Assembly: GCF_020423045.1 (NCBI RefSeq)
Contig: NZ_CP081943.1
Span: 1,488,001-1,552,000 of the forward strand
Reading direction: 5' to 3'
Source of the DNA: Pseudomonas sp. MM213
GTDB taxonomy: Bacteria; Pseudomonadota; Gammaproteobacteria; Pseudomonadales; Pseudomonadaceae
DNA length: 64,000 nt
Shown: in pieces, positions 1 through 9,509 of the stretch
Numbering within the stretch: the stretch's first letter is position 1
How the letters are laid out: each line of letters starts with the position of its first letter
The notes under the pieces: model-generated
What the model was told of the DNA's origin: nothing
Databases searched by the model: none
What the model saw: the letters and a program-made list of their open reading frames with translations, nothing else
Position numbers and translations under genes: made by a program

Positions 1-534
1 GGGGGCGTAACCATTTTCGGTGATCAGCACGCCTGCGGCATACAGGTCGGCGCCCTGTTGCGCCACTGCGGCCGCATGACTGGCGTGGGAAAAATCGGCG
101 CACACCGCCAAGGCTATCGTATCGCCGCCGATGGTCAGGGGCGAACCGCCAGTGCCCGGCGCAAACGCGACTTCCTCGCCGGGATGCAGATGCTGCTTGC
201 TGTAGACCCCAAGTGAACCATCGGCGCCCAGTACCAGCGCCCCAATCAACACCGGCGAATGCTCCGACAGACGAACAGGCATCCCGACTACGGTCGTTAC
301 GCCGACTTCCTGCGCAAAATCGCGCAACGGTTGCAGCACCGCATCCTCCGGAGCAATGGCCAGCTCAGCCGCCAGCCCACGCTCGTACCCGGTCAGTGAC
401 AGTTCCGGAAACACCAGCAACTGCACGCCCTGCTCCGCCGCCACCTGCATGAAGCGTTGATGCCACACAATATTGGCGGCCAGGTCTCCGGCGATGGAGA
501 TCGATTGAGCGGCGGCGATGGTCAGCGTCGTCAT
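1..534 (-). CDS. Carbon-nitrogen hydrolase (nitrilase superfamily), 3' end outside window
   Basis: The ATG is at 534 with an AAGGAC-type ribosome site just upstream; about 178 residues are visible before the window edge. The visible catalytic triad of the nitrilase superfamily is Glu in FPELSLTGYE, Lys in YSKQHLHPGEE and Cys in AVCADFSH. Such enzymes hydrolyse amides or nitriles in the cytoplasm. The substrate cannot be read from the sequence. The gene is divergent from the DAHP-synthase leader region and shares no obvious function with it. Confidence 0.85.
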   Translation of the reverse strand, partial: MTTLTIAAAQSISIAGDLAANIVWHQRFMQVAAEQGVQLLVFPELSLTGYERGLAAELAIAPEDAVLQPLRDFAQEVGVTTVVGMPVRLSEHSPVLIGALVLGADGSLGVYSKQHLHPGEEVAFAPGTGGSPLTIGGDTIALAVCADFSHASHAAAVAQQGADLYAAGVLITENGYAP

Positions 535-641
535 GGTTCGTCCTTGTGACGTTGTGTTTTTGTTTAAACGGCGAGTGTGTCACAACCGCCGACGCACTCA
601 AGCGATAGAAAACGCCGCCAGTAACCAATAGCAATTTCTGA

Positions 642-671
642 TTGAATCCGTGTACCGGCCTCTAGTAAGCT
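642..671 (+). promoter_or_regulatory. Possible sigma-70 promoter of the DAHP-synthase leader transcript
   Basis: TTGAAT at 642-647 is followed 18 bp later by TAAGCT (666-671), or 15 bp later by TAGTAA (663-668). The match is weak; it is placed here mainly because the leader peptide starts at 696. Confidence 0.3.
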
Positions 672-695
672 CGGCGCATCCATCGGAGACAGACC

Positions 696-824
696 ATGTT
701 CAACGCCCTCTCACAGCTTAGTTCCGCCAGCGCCCCGCGCTCGGTTGTGGCTGCCCGGGTGAATGTCGTTTGCGCTTCGGTCAGCTTTTATTTTGGGTAT
801 TGGTTTAGCCACTGGCGCGCCTGA
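696..824 (+). CDS. Aromatic-rich leader peptide of the DAHP synthase attenuator (42 aa)
   Basis: A GGAG ribosome site at 685-688 precedes ATG 696. The 42-residue product ends in a run of aromatic codons, SFYFGYWFSHW (residues 30-40), containing three Phe, two Tyr and two Trp, then RA and stop. TGGGTAT at 794-800, overlapping the Tyr35 codon, can pair with ATACCCA at 824-830 just past the stop codon. A strong intrinsic terminator follows at 872-910. Leader peptide rich in the end-product amino acids, hairpin and terminator upstream of an aromatic biosynthesis gene is the classic ribosome-mediated attenuation layout. The peptide itself probably has no function beyond being translated. Confidence 0.8.
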   Translation: MFNALSQLSSASAPRSVVAARVNVVCASVSFYFGYWFSHWRA

Positions 825-871
825 TACCCACACGGCGCCCACTTTAAACGGGTCGCCACCAGAGAATTCTC

Positions 872-910
872 AACCCCCGGTCGGCCTCCCGACCGGGGGT
901 TTTGTTTTTT
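872..910 (+). terminator. Attenuator terminator in front of DAHP synthase
   Basis: A perfect 13-bp stem (872-884 with 889-901), loop CCTC, followed by TTGTTTTTT. It lies 48 bp after the leader peptide stop and 250 bp before the DAHP synthase start, so full-length transcription must read through it. Confidence 0.85.
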
Positions 911-960
911 CAGCCCCCACACTTTTTAGCAACAACACAGACATTTTGAGGATTCACGAC

Positions 961-1113
961 ATGAACTACGCCACTTATTACCGTCACGACAGTTTTACCG
1001 CCTGGCGATTTAGCAGCCTCCGCTCGGGACAGCCTGCCGCCTCCGATCGGTCACCCACAGGTGGCAAGCACACACACGCAGCCAATCCGGCCAATTGTCG
1101 AACACCCCAGTAG
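961..1113 (+). CDS. Second small upstream ORF (50 aa) between attenuator and DAHP synthase
   Basis: GAGGA at 948-952 sits 8 bp before ATG 961. The 50-residue product begins MNYATYYRHDSFTAWRF, again enriched in Tyr, Phe and Trp, then becomes polar and low in complexity; it has no signal peptide or membrane segment. It ends 48 bp before the DAHP synthase ATG. It may be a second regulatory uORF or a real small protein. No T-tract terminator follows it, so attenuation at this point is not supported. Confidence 0.5.
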   Translation: MNYATYYRHDSFTAWRFSSLRSGQPAASDRSPTGGKHTHAANPANCRTPQ

Positions 1114-1161
1114 GGCCGAGCGCGCGGGAACGAACCCGCCGCCCGCCCAGGAAGCCTGAAC

Positions 1162-2235
1162 ATGAACTCGTCCGTCTCTGCTTTGCCGCTGTCCACCCTG
1201 AGCCCTGCCAATGAAGCGCTGACCTTGCGCCTGCCGAGCTCATTGCAACTCAAACAGCAACTGCCGCTCAGCAACGCCCTGACCCGGCAAGTCGCCGCCC
1301 ACCGCGATGCGGTTCGTGCGATTCTCAACGGTGAAGACTCCCGTTTGCTGGTCATCGTCGGTCCTTGCTCGATTCACGATCCGCAGTCTGCCCTCGAATA
1401 CGCCAGTCACCTCGCCCGCCTCGCCGCCGACGTCAGCGATGAAATGCTACTGGTGATGCGCGCCTACGTCGAAAAACCCCGTACCACCGTCGGCTGGAAA
1501 GGCCTGGCCTACGATCCGCACCTGGACGGCAGTGACGACATGGCCGGTGGCCTGACCCTGTCACGGGAGCTGATGCGCGAAATGCTTCGACTCGGCCTGC
1601 CGATTGCCACCGAACTGCTGCAACCGATGGCCGCCGGGTACTTCGACGACCTGCTCAGCTGGGTCGCCATTGGCGCCCGCACCACCGAATCACAGATCCA
1701 CCGGGAAATGGCCAGCGGCCTGAACATGCCGGTCGGCTTCAAGAACGGCACCGATGGTGGCGTCGGTGTTGCCAGTGACGCCATGCGCTCGGCCGCTCAT
1801 CCGCATCGGCATTTCGGTGTCGACAGCCAGGGGCACCCCGCGATCATCCAGACGCCCGGCAATCCTGACACTCACCTGGTATTGCGCGGCGGTCATCGCG
1901 GCCCGAACTACGACCGCAACAGCGTCGCCCAGGTGAACAGCGACCTGACCAAACTGAAGATCCCGGCCCGGATCATGGTCGATTGCAGCCACGCCAACAG
2001 CGGCAAAGACCCGCTACGTCAACCGGCGGTGTTCAACGATGTGCTTGAGCAGCGTCTGCAAGGTGATCGCTCGTTGATCGGGATGATGATTGAGAGTCAC
2101 CTGTTCGAAGGCTGCCAGCCGCTGAGTCCGTCGCTTCAGTACGGTGTATCGGTGACGGATGGCTGCCTTGGCTGGGAGGGGACCGAAACGTTGTTGCGTT
2201 CAGCGGCGGAACAGCTGAGAACCGCACGCGGCTGA
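1162..2235 (+). CDS. 3-deoxy-7-phosphoheptulonate (DAHP) synthase, class I
   Basis: It condenses phosphoenolpyruvate and erythrose-4-phosphate, the first step of the shikimate pathway in the cytoplasm. Its 357 residues are the usual length of AroF/AroG/AroH enzymes. Conserved blocks are GPCSIHDP, EKPRTTVGWKG, ATELL, GARTTESQ, GFKNGTDG, VLRGG and DCSHANSGK, which carry PEP-, metal- and E4P-binding residues. The ribosome site AGGAAG lies 5-10 bp before ATG 1162. Which amino acid inhibits this isoenzyme cannot be told from the sequence, but the upstream leader peptide with Phe, Tyr and Trp codons suggests expression responds to charged aromatic tRNAs. A hairpin at 2252-2288 follows the gene. Confidence 0.95.
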   Translation: MNSSVSALPLSTLSPANEALTLRLPSSLQLKQQLPLSNALTRQVAAHRDAVRAILNGEDSRLLVIVGPCSIHDPQSALEYASHLARLAADVSDEMLLVMRAYVEKPRTTVGWKGLAYDPHLDGSDDMAGGLTLSRELMREMLRLGLPIATELLQPMAAGYFDDLLSWVAIGARTTESQIHREMASGLNMPVGFKNGTDGGVGVASDAMRSAAHPHRHFGVDSQGHPAIIQTPGNPDTHLVLRGGHRGPNYDRNSVAQVNSDLTKLKIPARIMVDCSHANSGKDPLRQPAVFNDVLEQRLQGDRSLIGMMIESHLFEGCQPLSPSLQYGVSVTDGCLGWEGTETLLRSAAEQLRTARG

Positions 2236-2251
2236 CAGGCAAATGACATTC

Positions 2252-2288
2252 CGGAGGTAGGTCATTGCAGAACTCTGCGCTACCTCCG
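2252..2288. repeat. Inverted repeat after the DAHP synthase gene
   Basis: CGGAGGTAG (2252-2260) and CTACCTCCG (2280-2288) are perfect 9-bp arms with a 19-bp loop. There is no T-run, so it may be a weak terminator or a protein site. Confidence 0.4.
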
Positions 2289-2454
2289 ATTAAAGGACGT
2301 CCGGACATTCGGAAAAGAGCCTCCTGCTGATTCGAATATTCGTACATTCCCTATTCCGTTTTCACCCATTCACAGCGGCTTTTTCATACATCGCGCAAAC
2401 GTCCGAGTGCTTTAGAGTGAGCCCCGGACACATCACGAACTCCCGCGAAAAGGT

Positions 2455-3342
2455 ATGAACATGCAACGGAATGCAAGCACCCTCCATCCCATCCTGTTGG
2501 TCCACGGCCTGTTTGGTTTCGATCGGATCGGCCCTTTCGAACTGTTCCATGACATCAAGCAAACCCTCAGGAGCGCCGGCGCCAGAGTGTTCATCCCACA
2601 CCTGTCGGCTACCCATACCAATGAGGCGCGAGGTGACCAGCTTCTGGCACAGATCGAACGGGTGCTGGAAGGGACCGGTGCAGACAAGGTCAACCTGATC
2701 GGGCACAGCCAGGGAGCGCTGGCCGCCCGCTATGCCGCAGCGATAGCGCCGCAAATCGTTGCGTCGGTGACCTCGGTCAGCGGGCCCAACCATGGCTCGG
2801 AACTGGCGGATTTCCTGCGCAAGGCGCTGACGCCTGGACAGCTGCCGGAACAGGTCGCCGACACGGTGGCCACGTTGTTCGCTGACTTCCTGTCCTTGTT
2901 GAGTGGCGACCGCCACCTGCCGCAAAACGCGATCGCTGCGCTCAATGCCTTGACCACCGAAGGCGTCAGCGCATTTAACGAGAAGTACCCTCAAGGACTG
3001 CCGAAGACCTGGGGCGGCAAGGGCAGCGAGCGGGTCAACGGCGTTCGCTACTATTCCTGGAGCGGAACCCTGCAGGGCAACCTCCTCGATGAAGGGCTCA
3101 ACGCACTTGACCCACTGAATGGGTGCTCCCGTGCTTTTGCCAGGTACTTCACCATCGAGGCCGAGCAAAACGACGGCATGGTCGGCCGCTTCAGCTCTCA
3201 TCTGGGCAAGGTGATCCGCTCCGACTATCCGCTGGACCACCTGGACAGCATCAGCCAGACAGTCGGTCGGGTTCGCAAAGACATCGACCCGATTGACCTG
3301 TACGTGGAACATGCCGAACGTCTGCGCAAGGCGGGTCTGTGA
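2455..3342 (+). CDS. Triacylglycerol lipase / esterase, alpha/beta hydrolase (family I.1-like)
   Basis: 295 residues with the family I lipase layout: the oxyanion-hole motif LLVHGLFG (residues 14-21), nucleophile elbow GHSQG (Ser85), a later Asp in the ALDPLNG segment and His in LDHLDS. It should hydrolyse acylglycerols or other esters. There is no hydrophobic N-terminal signal peptide: the protein starts MNMQRNASTLHP and runs directly into the first beta strand. It therefore resembles the shorter family I.1 enzymes of the P. fragi/P. fluorescens type rather than the Sec-secreted LipA. No lipase-specific foldase gene follows. Met 2461 is an alternative start two codons in. Confidence 0.9.
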   Translation: MNMQRNASTLHPILLVHGLFGFDRIGPFELFHDIKQTLRSAGARVFIPHLSATHTNEARGDQLLAQIERVLEGTGADKVNLIGHSQGALAARYAAAIAPQIVASVTSVSGPNHGSELADFLRKALTPGQLPEQVADTVATLFADFLSLLSGDRHLPQNAIAALNALTTEGVSAFNEKYPQGLPKTWGGKGSERVNGVRYYSWSGTLQGNLLDEGLNALDPLNGCSRAFARYFTIEAEQNDGMVGRFSSHLGKVIRSDYPLDHLDSISQTVGRVRKDIDPIDLYVEHAERLRKAGL

Positions 3343-3425
3343 CCCGGGCGGAACTTTGAGGAGAAATAGCCTCCTGAATCCGGTAGGCTGAGCACTTTAC
3401 TGAACATTAGAAGGAGTATTTTTCC

Positions 3426-3707
3426 ATGGCTAAAGCCACTGCCCGTCACATCCTGGTTGCCAGCGAAGACAAGTGCAACGAACTCAAAGCCCAAATCGAG
3501 GCTGGCGCCGATTTCGCCGAAGTTGCCAAAGCCAACTCCACTTGCCCGTCCAGCCGTCAGGGCGGTGACCTGGGTTCGTTCGGTCCGGGCCAGATGGTCA
3601 AGGAATTCGACACCGTGGTCTTCAGCGCACCGATCAACGTCGTGCAAGGCCCGGTCAAGACCCAGTTCGGCTACCACTTGCTCGAAGTGACCAGCCGTCA
3701 GGACTAA
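3426..3707 (+). CDS. ppiC: PpiC-type parvulin peptidyl-prolyl cis-trans isomerase
   Basis: This 93-residue single-domain parvulin has no signal sequence, so it is cytoplasmic. Visible family motifs are ARHILVASE at the N-terminus, ADFAEVAKANSTCPS, QGGDLGSFGPGQMV and VKTQFGYHLLEV. A strong AAGGAG ribosome site lies before ATG 3426. A paralogue with the same layout occurs at 23328-23603. It probably assists folding of proline-containing proteins; clients are unknown. A terminator at 3732-3762 closes the transcript. Confidence 0.93.
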   Translation: MAKATARHILVASEDKCNELKAQIEAGADFAEVAKANSTCPSSRQGGDLGSFGPGQMVKEFDTVVFSAPINVVQGPVKTQFGYHLLEVTSRQD

Positions 3708-3731
3708 GTCATTCGCGTAGTTTCATGCACA

Positions 3732-3762
3732 ACGGCCCGCCTTTTGGTGGGCCGTCGTGTTT
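3732..3762 (+). terminator. Rho-independent terminator after ppiC
   Basis: ACGGCCCGCC pairs with GGTGGGCCGT (one G-U pair) around a TTTTG loop, followed by CGTGTTTC. The T-tract is modest. Confidence 0.65.
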
Positions 3763-3843
3763 CGGGTACGTGATACGACTGGCGAGGGACGCGCCGCTAG
3801 CGTACAAATTGCGGTTATCGATCACCCGGCTCTAAGGCTGAAA

Positions 3844-5712
3844 ATGCGACTGGCTTTCCCTGTTTTGTTGTTCACTGCCGTGACCCTGCTACTGGGCGCC
3901 GCCGGTGTGAACGCCGCACCGCAACACGCGCTGACCGTCTACGGCGAACCGCCCAAGTACCCGGCCGGCTTCAGTCATTTTGCCTACACCAATCCGCAAG
4001 CGCCCAAGGGCGGCACGATGCGTCGCTCGGCGATCGAGATCGGGCATTTCGACCATGTCCTGCCTTATATAGACAAAGGCATCGGCGTGACGCAGATCGA
4101 CGGTTTGATCTATTCGCCGCTGGCCCAGCGCTCGCAGGACGAGCCTTACACCGTGTACGGTCTGGTGGCGCAGAAGATGGAGCGCTCGGATGACGGGTTA
4201 TCGCTGCGTTTCTACCTCAACCCCAAGGCTCGCTTCGCCGACGGCAAGCCGATCACCGCCGAAGACGTGCGCTACACCTTCAACCTGCTGATGACCCAGG
4301 GCAGCCTGCGTTATCGCACCCAGTTCGCCGACGTCAAAGGCGTCGAGGTGGAATCCCCGCTGACGGTGCGTTTCGACTTCAAAAGCAACGAAAACCGCAC
4401 CCTGCCCCTCGACATCGCAACCTTGCCGGTGTTTCCCGAACACTGGTGGAAAACCCGCGATTTCGCCAGCGGTGGTGGTTACGAGCCGCCACTGGGCAGC
4501 GGCCCGTACAGGGTGGGCAAGGTCGACTCCGGGCGCAGCATCACCTTCGAACGCAATCCGGACTGGTGGGGCAAGGACCTGCCGGTCAGCCGTGGGCTGT
4601 ACAACTTCGATCACTTCAGCATCGAGTACTTCGGTGATACCGATGTCGCGCGTCAGGTGCTGCGCGGTGGCGCCTACGACTACAACCGCGAATTCTCCGC
4701 CACCGCCTACTCCATCGGTTACGAAAGCCCGGCCCTCAGCGACGGTCGCCTGCAAAAGGCGCACCTGGCCAGAGAAGCGCCGCAATCGGCCCAGGGCTTT
4801 GTGTTCAATCTGCAGAACCCGATGTTCCAGGACCGCCGCGTCCGCCAGGCACTGGTGATGCTGTGGGATTTCGAATGGAGCAACCGGCAGATGATGCGCG
4901 ATATGTATATCCGCCAACAGAGTTTCTTCTCCAACTCCGCCCTCGCCGCCCGCAGCCTGCCGGATGCCGCCGAACTGGCGATTCTCGAACCGCTGCGCGG
5001 GCAGATCCCCGACGAGGTGTTCACCAAAGTCTTCGAAGCGCCGAAAACCGACGGCAGTGGCGTGATCCGTGACAAACAACTGCAAGCACTGGATTTGCTC
5101 GAACAGGCCGGCTGGAAACCCGATGGCGATCAATTGGTGAATGCCGAGGGCCAGCCGCTGAGTTTTACCTTCCTGGTCAGTCAGAACGGGATGGACCGTT
5201 TGCTGTTGCCTTACAAGCGCACGCTGAAGCAGATCGGCATCGACCTGAACATCCGCCGCATCGACTCCTCCCAATACGTCAATCGCCTGATGTCCCGGGA
5301 TTACGACATGATCGTCACCGGCTACCCGGTCACCACGTCGCCGGGCAACGAGTTGAATAACTATTTTGGTTCGGCAGCGGCCAACGATCCGGGCTCCAAC
5401 AACTACATGGTGTTGAAGAACCCGGCGGTCGATACGCTGGTCAACGGTCTGGTGCGCGCCACCACCCAGGCCGACATGTTGCGCTACGCCCATGCTCTCG
5501 ACCGGGTACTGCAATGGAACTATTACTGGATTCCCAACTATTACCCGCCGGGCAGCTCGACCGTGTGGTGGAACCGTTTCGGCATTCCCAGCGTGCAAGC
5601 AGCCAATGACGAAGCCATCGAGAGTTGGTGGGAAGTGAGCACCACGCCGCTGACCAACCAACAGATGACCGCCGAACTGATCAAGCGCGGCAAACCCGGA
5701 GGGCCGCACTGA
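3844..5712 (+). CDS. yejA: YejA: periplasmic oligopeptide-binding protein of the YejABEF ABC transporter
   Basis: From ATG 3844 the 622-residue product begins [24 protein letters not shown], a clear Sec signal peptide cut near NA-AP; an in-frame upstream ATG at 3757 would bury it and is unlikely. The mature part is a large family 5 solute-binding protein ([51 protein letters not shown]). It is the first gene of yejABEF, which in enterobacteria imports peptides including microcin C and peptide antibiotics. The stop overlaps the next ATG (TGATG at 5710-5714), so all four subunits are translated together. Confidence 0.93.
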   Translation: MRLAFPVLLFTAVTLLLGAAGVNAAPQHALTVYGEPPKYPAGFSHFAYTNPQAPKGGTMRRSAIEIGHFDHVLPYIDKGIGVTQIDGLIYSPLAQRSQDEPYTVYGLVAQKMERSDDGLSLRFYLNPKARFADGKPITAEDVRYTFNLLMTQGSLRYRTQFADVKGVEVESPLTVRFDFKSNENRTLPLDIATLPVFPEHWWKTRDFASGGGYEPPLGSGPYRVGKVDSGRSITFERNPDWWGKDLPVSRGLYNFDHFSIEYFGDTDVARQVLRGGAYDYNREFSATAYSIGYESPALSDGRLQKAHLAREAPQSAQGFVFNLQNPMFQDRRVRQALVMLWDFEWSNRQMMRDMYIRQQSFFSNSALAARSLPDAAELAILEPLRGQIPDEVFTKVFEAPKTDGSGVIRDKQLQALDLLEQAGWKPDGDQLVNAEGQPLSFTFLVSQNGMDRLLLPYKRTLKQIGIDLNIRRIDSSQYVNRLMSRDYDMIVTGYPVTTSPGNELNNYFGSAAANDPGSNNYMVLKNPAVDTLVNGLVRATTQADMLRYAHALDRVLQWNYYWIPNYYPPGSSTVWWNRFGIPSVQAANDEAIESWWEVSTTPLTNQQMTAELIKRGKPGGPH

Positions 5713-6773
5713 TGTGGGCTTATATTCTGCGGCGCCTGCTGCTGATCATTCCGACTCTGGTGATCATTCTGCTGGTCAACTTCGTCATCGTTCAGGCCGC
5801 ACCGGGCGGCCCGGTCGAACAGGCGATCGCGCACCTTCAAGGCATCGGCGGCGCCAGCGTCGGCGGCGGTTCTGGCGAGGTCATGAGCGGCAGTTCGCGA
5901 GCCAGTCGCGGCCTCGACCCGCAACTGATCAAGGAAATCGAAAAGCAATACGGCTTCGACAAACCGGCCCATGAACGCCTGTGGTTGATGCTCACCAGTT
6001 ACGCGCGACTGGACTTCGGCAAAAGCTTTTTCCGCGGCGCCACGGTCACCGACCTGATCCTCGAAAAAATGCCGGTGACCATTTCCCTTGGGCTCTGGGC
6101 CACGCTGATTACCTATCTGGTGTCGATCCCGCTGGGCATCCGCAAAGCCGTGCACCACGGCAGCCAATTCGATATCTGGAGCAGCACCGCGATCATCATT
6201 GGCTACGCGATGCCGGCGTTCTTGTTTGCGATGTTCCTGATCGTGGTGTTCGCCGGCGGCACGTCACTGAACTGGTTTCCGGTGCGCGGCCTGGTCTCGG
6301 ACAATTTCGACTCGCTGTCCACCGTGGGCAAGATCGCCGACTATTTCTGGCACCTGGTATTGCCGGTCACGGCGCTGGTCATCGGTGGATTTGCCACATT
6401 GACCATCCTGACCAAAAACTCCTTCCTCAATGAAATCACCCGCCAGTACGTGGTCACGGCGCGTGCCAAAGGCATGAGCGAACGTCGCGTGCTGTACGGC
6501 CACGTGTTCCGCAACGCCATGCTGCTGGTGGTGTCGGGCATTCCCCAGGCGTTCATCAGCGTATTTTTCGCCGGCTCGTTGCTGATCGAGGTGATCTTCT
6601 CCCTCGATGGCCTGGGCCGCATGAGTTATGAAGCGGCGGTGTCGCGGGATTATCCGGTGGTGTTCGGTTCGCTGTTCATCTTCACGCTGTTCGGCCTCCT
6701 GATAAAACTGGTCGGCGACCTGTGCTACACGCTGGTTGACCCGCGTATCGACTTCGCCGCGAGGAATGCCTGA
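5712..6773 (+). CDS. yejB: YejB: inner-membrane permease of YejABEF
   Basis: 353 residues. It starts [34 protein letters not shown], the typical first helix of DppB/OppB-type permeases, and has further membrane segments around residues 135-160, 165-190, 225-250 and 320-345. The EAA loop for ATPase contact is visible as [27 protein letters not shown] 5712 overlaps the yejA stop by one base. An upstream in-frame ATG at 5625 lies inside yejA and is rejected. With YejE it forms the membrane channel. Confidence 0.93.
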   Translation: MWAYILRRLLLIIPTLVIILLVNFVIVQAAPGGPVEQAIAHLQGIGGASVGGGSGEVMSGSSRASRGLDPQLIKEIEKQYGFDKPAHERLWLMLTSYARLDFGKSFFRGATVTDLILEKMPVTISLGLWATLITYLVSIPLGIRKAVHHGSQFDIWSSTAIIIGYAMPAFLFAMFLIVVFAGGTSLNWFPVRGLVSDNFDSLSTVGKIADYFWHLVLPVTALVIGGFATLTILTKNSFLNEITRQYVVTARAKGMSERRVLYGHVFRNAMLLVVSGIPQAFISVFFAGSLLIEVIFSLDGLGRMSYEAAVSRDYPVVFGSLFIFTLFGLLIKLVGDLCYTLVDPRIDFAARNA

Positions 6774-7795
6774 TGTTCAAGCTTTCGCCGTTGGCGCGCC
6801 GCCGTTTCGACCGATTCAAGAAAAACCGCCGTGGCTGGTGGTCGCTGTGGCTATTTGTCGGCCTGTTTTTGCTGACCCTCGGTGGCGAGCTGATCGCCAA
6901 CGACAAACCGCTGGTGGTCAGTTATCAGGGCTCGTTGTACTTCCCTGCGTTCAAGCGCTACACCGAGCAGGCGTTCGGCGGGCAACTGCCGTTCCAGGCG
7001 GATTACCGCAGTGACTATGTACAGAAGCTGATCAAAAAGGACGGCGGCTGGCTGCTGTTTCCGCCGATCCCGTTCAGCGACGACACGCCCAACTACGACC
7101 TGAACAAACCGGCACCGAGCCCACCGTCGAATGTGAATTGGCTGGGCACCGACGACCAGGCTCGCGACGTGTTGGCACGGGTGATTTTCGGCGCGCGGGT
7201 GTCGATTCTGTTTGCGCTGATGCTGACCTTTGTCAGCGCACTGATCGGCATCGCCGCCGGCGCGCTGCAAGGCTATTACGGCGGCTGGGTCGACCTGATC
7301 GGCCAGCGTTTGCAGGAGGTCTGGTCGGGTCTGCCGGTGCTGTACCTGCTGATCATTCTGTCGGGGTTTGTCGAGCCGAATTTCTGGTGGCTGCTGGGGA
7401 TCATGGCGTTGTTTTCCTGGCTGGCACTGGTGGACGTGGTGCGTGCCGAGTTCCTGCGCGGGCGCAACCTCGAATACGTCAAGGCTGCGCGGGCACTGGG
7501 CCTGACCGACCGCAAAGTCATCGTGCGGCACATCCTGCCCAACGCGATGAACGCGACGCTGAGCTACCTGCCGTTCATTTTGACCGGGGCCATTTCGACG
7601 CTCACCGCGCTGGACTTCCTCGGTTTCGGCATGCCGGCCGGCAGTGCCTCGCTGGGCGAGTTGATCGGTCAGGGCAAGCAAAACCTGCAAGCGCCGTGGC
7701 TGGGGCTGACCGCGTTTTTCACCCTGGCGCTGATCCTGTCTTTACTGGTGTTTATCGGCGAGGCGTTGCGAGATGCCTTTGACCCTCGATCCTGA
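6773..7795 (+). CDS. yejE: YejE: inner-membrane permease of YejABEF
   Basis: 340 residues, ATG overlapping the last base of the yejB stop. It begins with a basic cytoplasmic stretch (RRRFDRFKKNRRGWW) and a membrane helix, followed by a long periplasmic segment typical of YejE. Then comes the DppC-like core: HxxGTDDQARDVLARVIFG-type block, EAA loop LEYVKAARALGLTDRKVIVRHILPNA, and GFGMPAGSASLGELIGQG. It pairs with YejB. Fifteen bases separate it from yejF. Confidence 0.93.
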   Translation: MFKLSPLARRRFDRFKKNRRGWWSLWLFVGLFLLTLGGELIANDKPLVVSYQGSLYFPAFKRYTEQAFGGQLPFQADYRSDYVQKLIKKDGGWLLFPPIPFSDDTPNYDLNKPAPSPPSNVNWLGTDDQARDVLARVIFGARVSILFALMLTFVSALIGIAAGALQGYYGGWVDLIGQRLQEVWSGLPVLYLLIILSGFVEPNFWWLLGIMALFSWLALVDVVRAEFLRGRNLEYVKAARALGLTDRKVIVRHILPNAMNATLSYLPFILTGAISTLTALDFLGFGMPAGSASLGELIGQGKQNLQAPWLGLTAFFTLALILSLLVFIGEALRDAFDPRS

Positions 7796-7809
7796 CGCGG
7801 ACTGTTGAT

Positions 7810-9390
7810 ATGAGTAACAACCTGATCGAAATCCGTGACCTCTGCGTGGCCTTCAGCGGCCAGACCGTGGTGCGCAACCTGTGTCTGGACATCCGCCCCG
7901 GTGAATGCCTGGCGCTGGTGGGTGAGTCGGGTTCCGGCAAATCGGTGACCGCGCACTCGATCCTGCAACTGCTGCCCGAGACCGGCACCGAAACCAGCGG
8001 CAGCATCCGCTATCGCGGCAAGGAGTTGCTCGGCGCTTCGTCCAGGGTTTTGCGAGAGTTGCGGGGCAACCGCATCGCCATGATCTTCCAGGAGCCGATG
8101 ACCTCGCTCAATCCGCTGCACAGCATTGAAAAGCAGATCGGTGAAACCCTGCTGCTGCACAAGGGCCTGACCGGCAAAGCTGCGCAGGAGCGGATTCTGG
8201 AGCTGCTGCACCTCGTGGGCATACAGAAACCCAAAGAGCGGCTCAAGGCGTACCCGCATCAACTGTCCGGCGGCCAGCGGCAACGCGTGATGATCGCCAT
8301 GGCGCTGGCCTGCGAGCCGGAGTTGCTGATCGCCGACGAGCCCACCACCGCGCTCGACGTCACGGTGCAGCGCAAGATCCTGATCCTGCTCAAGTCCCTG
8401 CAACAGCGGCTCGGCATGTCATTGCTGCTGATCAGCCACGACCTCAATCTGGTGCGCAGCATCGCTCAGCGTGTGTGCGTGATGAAGGCCGGGGAAATCG
8501 TCGAACAGGCACCGTGCGAAACGCTGTTCACCGAGCCGAAACATCCCTACAGCTGCGTACTGCTGAACGCCGAACCGGAAGGCCAGGCGCTGCCCCGTGA
8601 CGAGCGCGAGAACGTTCTGGAAGTGGACAATCTTTGCGTGCGCTTCCCCCTCGGTGGCGGGCTGTTTCAGCGCAAAACGTACTTGCATGCCGTGGACGGC
8701 ATCAGCCTGAATGTCCAGCGCGGCAAGACATTGGGCATTGTGGGTGAGTCCGGCTCGGGCAAGTCGACACTGGGTCAGGCGATCCTGCGCCTGCTCGACT
8801 CCGAAGGCAGCATTCGCTTTCAGGGCCAGGCGCTGGACGGCCTGACGCAAAAGCAACTGCGACCATGGCGCAAGAAAATGCAGGTGGTGTTCCAGGACCC
8901 TTTCGGCAGCCTCAGCCCACGGATGTCCGTGGCACAAATCATCAGTGAAGGCCTGGAAGTGCATAGCCAGTTGACGGCGGACGAATGCAAGGCCGAAGTG
9001 ATTCGGGCCCTGCAGGAAGTCGGCCTCGACCCGCAAAGCCGCCATCGCTACCCCCACGAGTTCTCTGGCGGCCAGCGCCAACGCATCGCCATCGCCAGGG
9101 CGCTGGTGCTGAAACCGGCGCTGATCCTGCTGGACGAACCGACCTCGGCGCTGGACCGCACCGTGCAGAAACAAGTGGTCGCGCTGCTGCGCCAGCTTCA
9201 GGAAAAACACGGCCTGACGTATCTGTTTATCAGCCACGACCTGGCGGTGGTGCGCGCCCTCGCCCACGACATGATCGTGATCAAGGACGGCAAAGTGGTG
9301 GAAAGCGGCGCCAGCCACGACGTGTTTGATTCACCGCAGCATCCGTACACCAAAGAGCTGTTGGCGGCGGCGCATCTGCAACAGGCATAA
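7810..9390 (+). CDS. yejF: YejF: double-domain ATPase of YejABEF
   Basis: 526 residues with two complete ABC cassettes. Domain 1 has Walker A GESGSGKS, signature LSGGQRQR and Walker B LLIADEPT; domain 2 has [17 protein letters not shown] and LILLDEPT followed by H-loop SHD. It energises peptide import by YejBE. The fused twin ATPase is the hallmark that separates YejF from the split DppD/DppF pair. A REP palindrome (9404-9471) follows and no further transporter gene is present, so the operon ends here. Confidence 0.95.
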   Translation: MSNNLIEIRDLCVAFSGQTVVRNLCLDIRPGECLALVGESGSGKSVTAHSILQLLPETGTETSGSIRYRGKELLGASSRVLRELRGNRIAMIFQEPMTSLNPLHSIEKQIGETLLLHKGLTGKAAQERILELLHLVGIQKPKERLKAYPHQLSGGQRQRVMIAMALACEPELLIADEPTTALDVTVQRKILILLKSLQQRLGMSLLLISHDLNLVRSIAQRVCVMKAGEIVEQAPCETLFTEPKHPYSCVLLNAEPEGQALPRDERENVLEVDNLCVRFPLGGGLFQRKTYLHAVDGISLNVQRGKTLGIVGESGSGKSTLGQAILRLLDSEGSIRFQGQALDGLTQKQLRPWRKKMQVVFQDPFGSLSPRMSVAQIISEGLEVHSQLTADECKAEVIRALQEVGLDPQSRHRYPHEFSGGQRQRIAIARALVLKPALILLDEPTSALDRTVQKQVVALLRQLQEKHGLTYLFISHDLAVVRALAHDMIVIKDGKVVESGASHDVFDSPQHPYTKELLAAAHLQQA

Positions 9391-9403
9391 ATCGCGTCGC
9401 TGC

Positions 9404-9471
9404 CTTCGCGGGCAAGCCTCGCTCCTACAGGTGAACGCGATCCCCTGTAGGAGCGAGGCTTGCCCGCGAAG
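9404..9471. repeat. REP doublet (REPIN)
   Basis: Two inverted copies of CTTCGCGGGCAAGCCTCGCT...CTACAGG face each other around a short spacer between yejF and the sigma-54 regulator gene. Confidence 0.9.
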
Positions 9472-9509
9472 AGGCCCGCACAGACACCACACATTCTGGA
9501 CATGACCCC

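Noticed and set aside
1114..1161. Second attenuator before the DAHP synthase start
   Set aside because: No stable stem with a T-tract is found between the second small ORF and the gene.
3757..3843. Upstream extension of yejA
   Set aside because: It begins inside the ppiC terminator and would bury the signal peptide that starts at 3844.
4198..5709. 503-codon open frame antisense to yejA
   Set aside because: It mirrors the codon structure of yejA in high-GC DNA, has no ribosome site or domain, and is covered by a clear family gene on the other strand.
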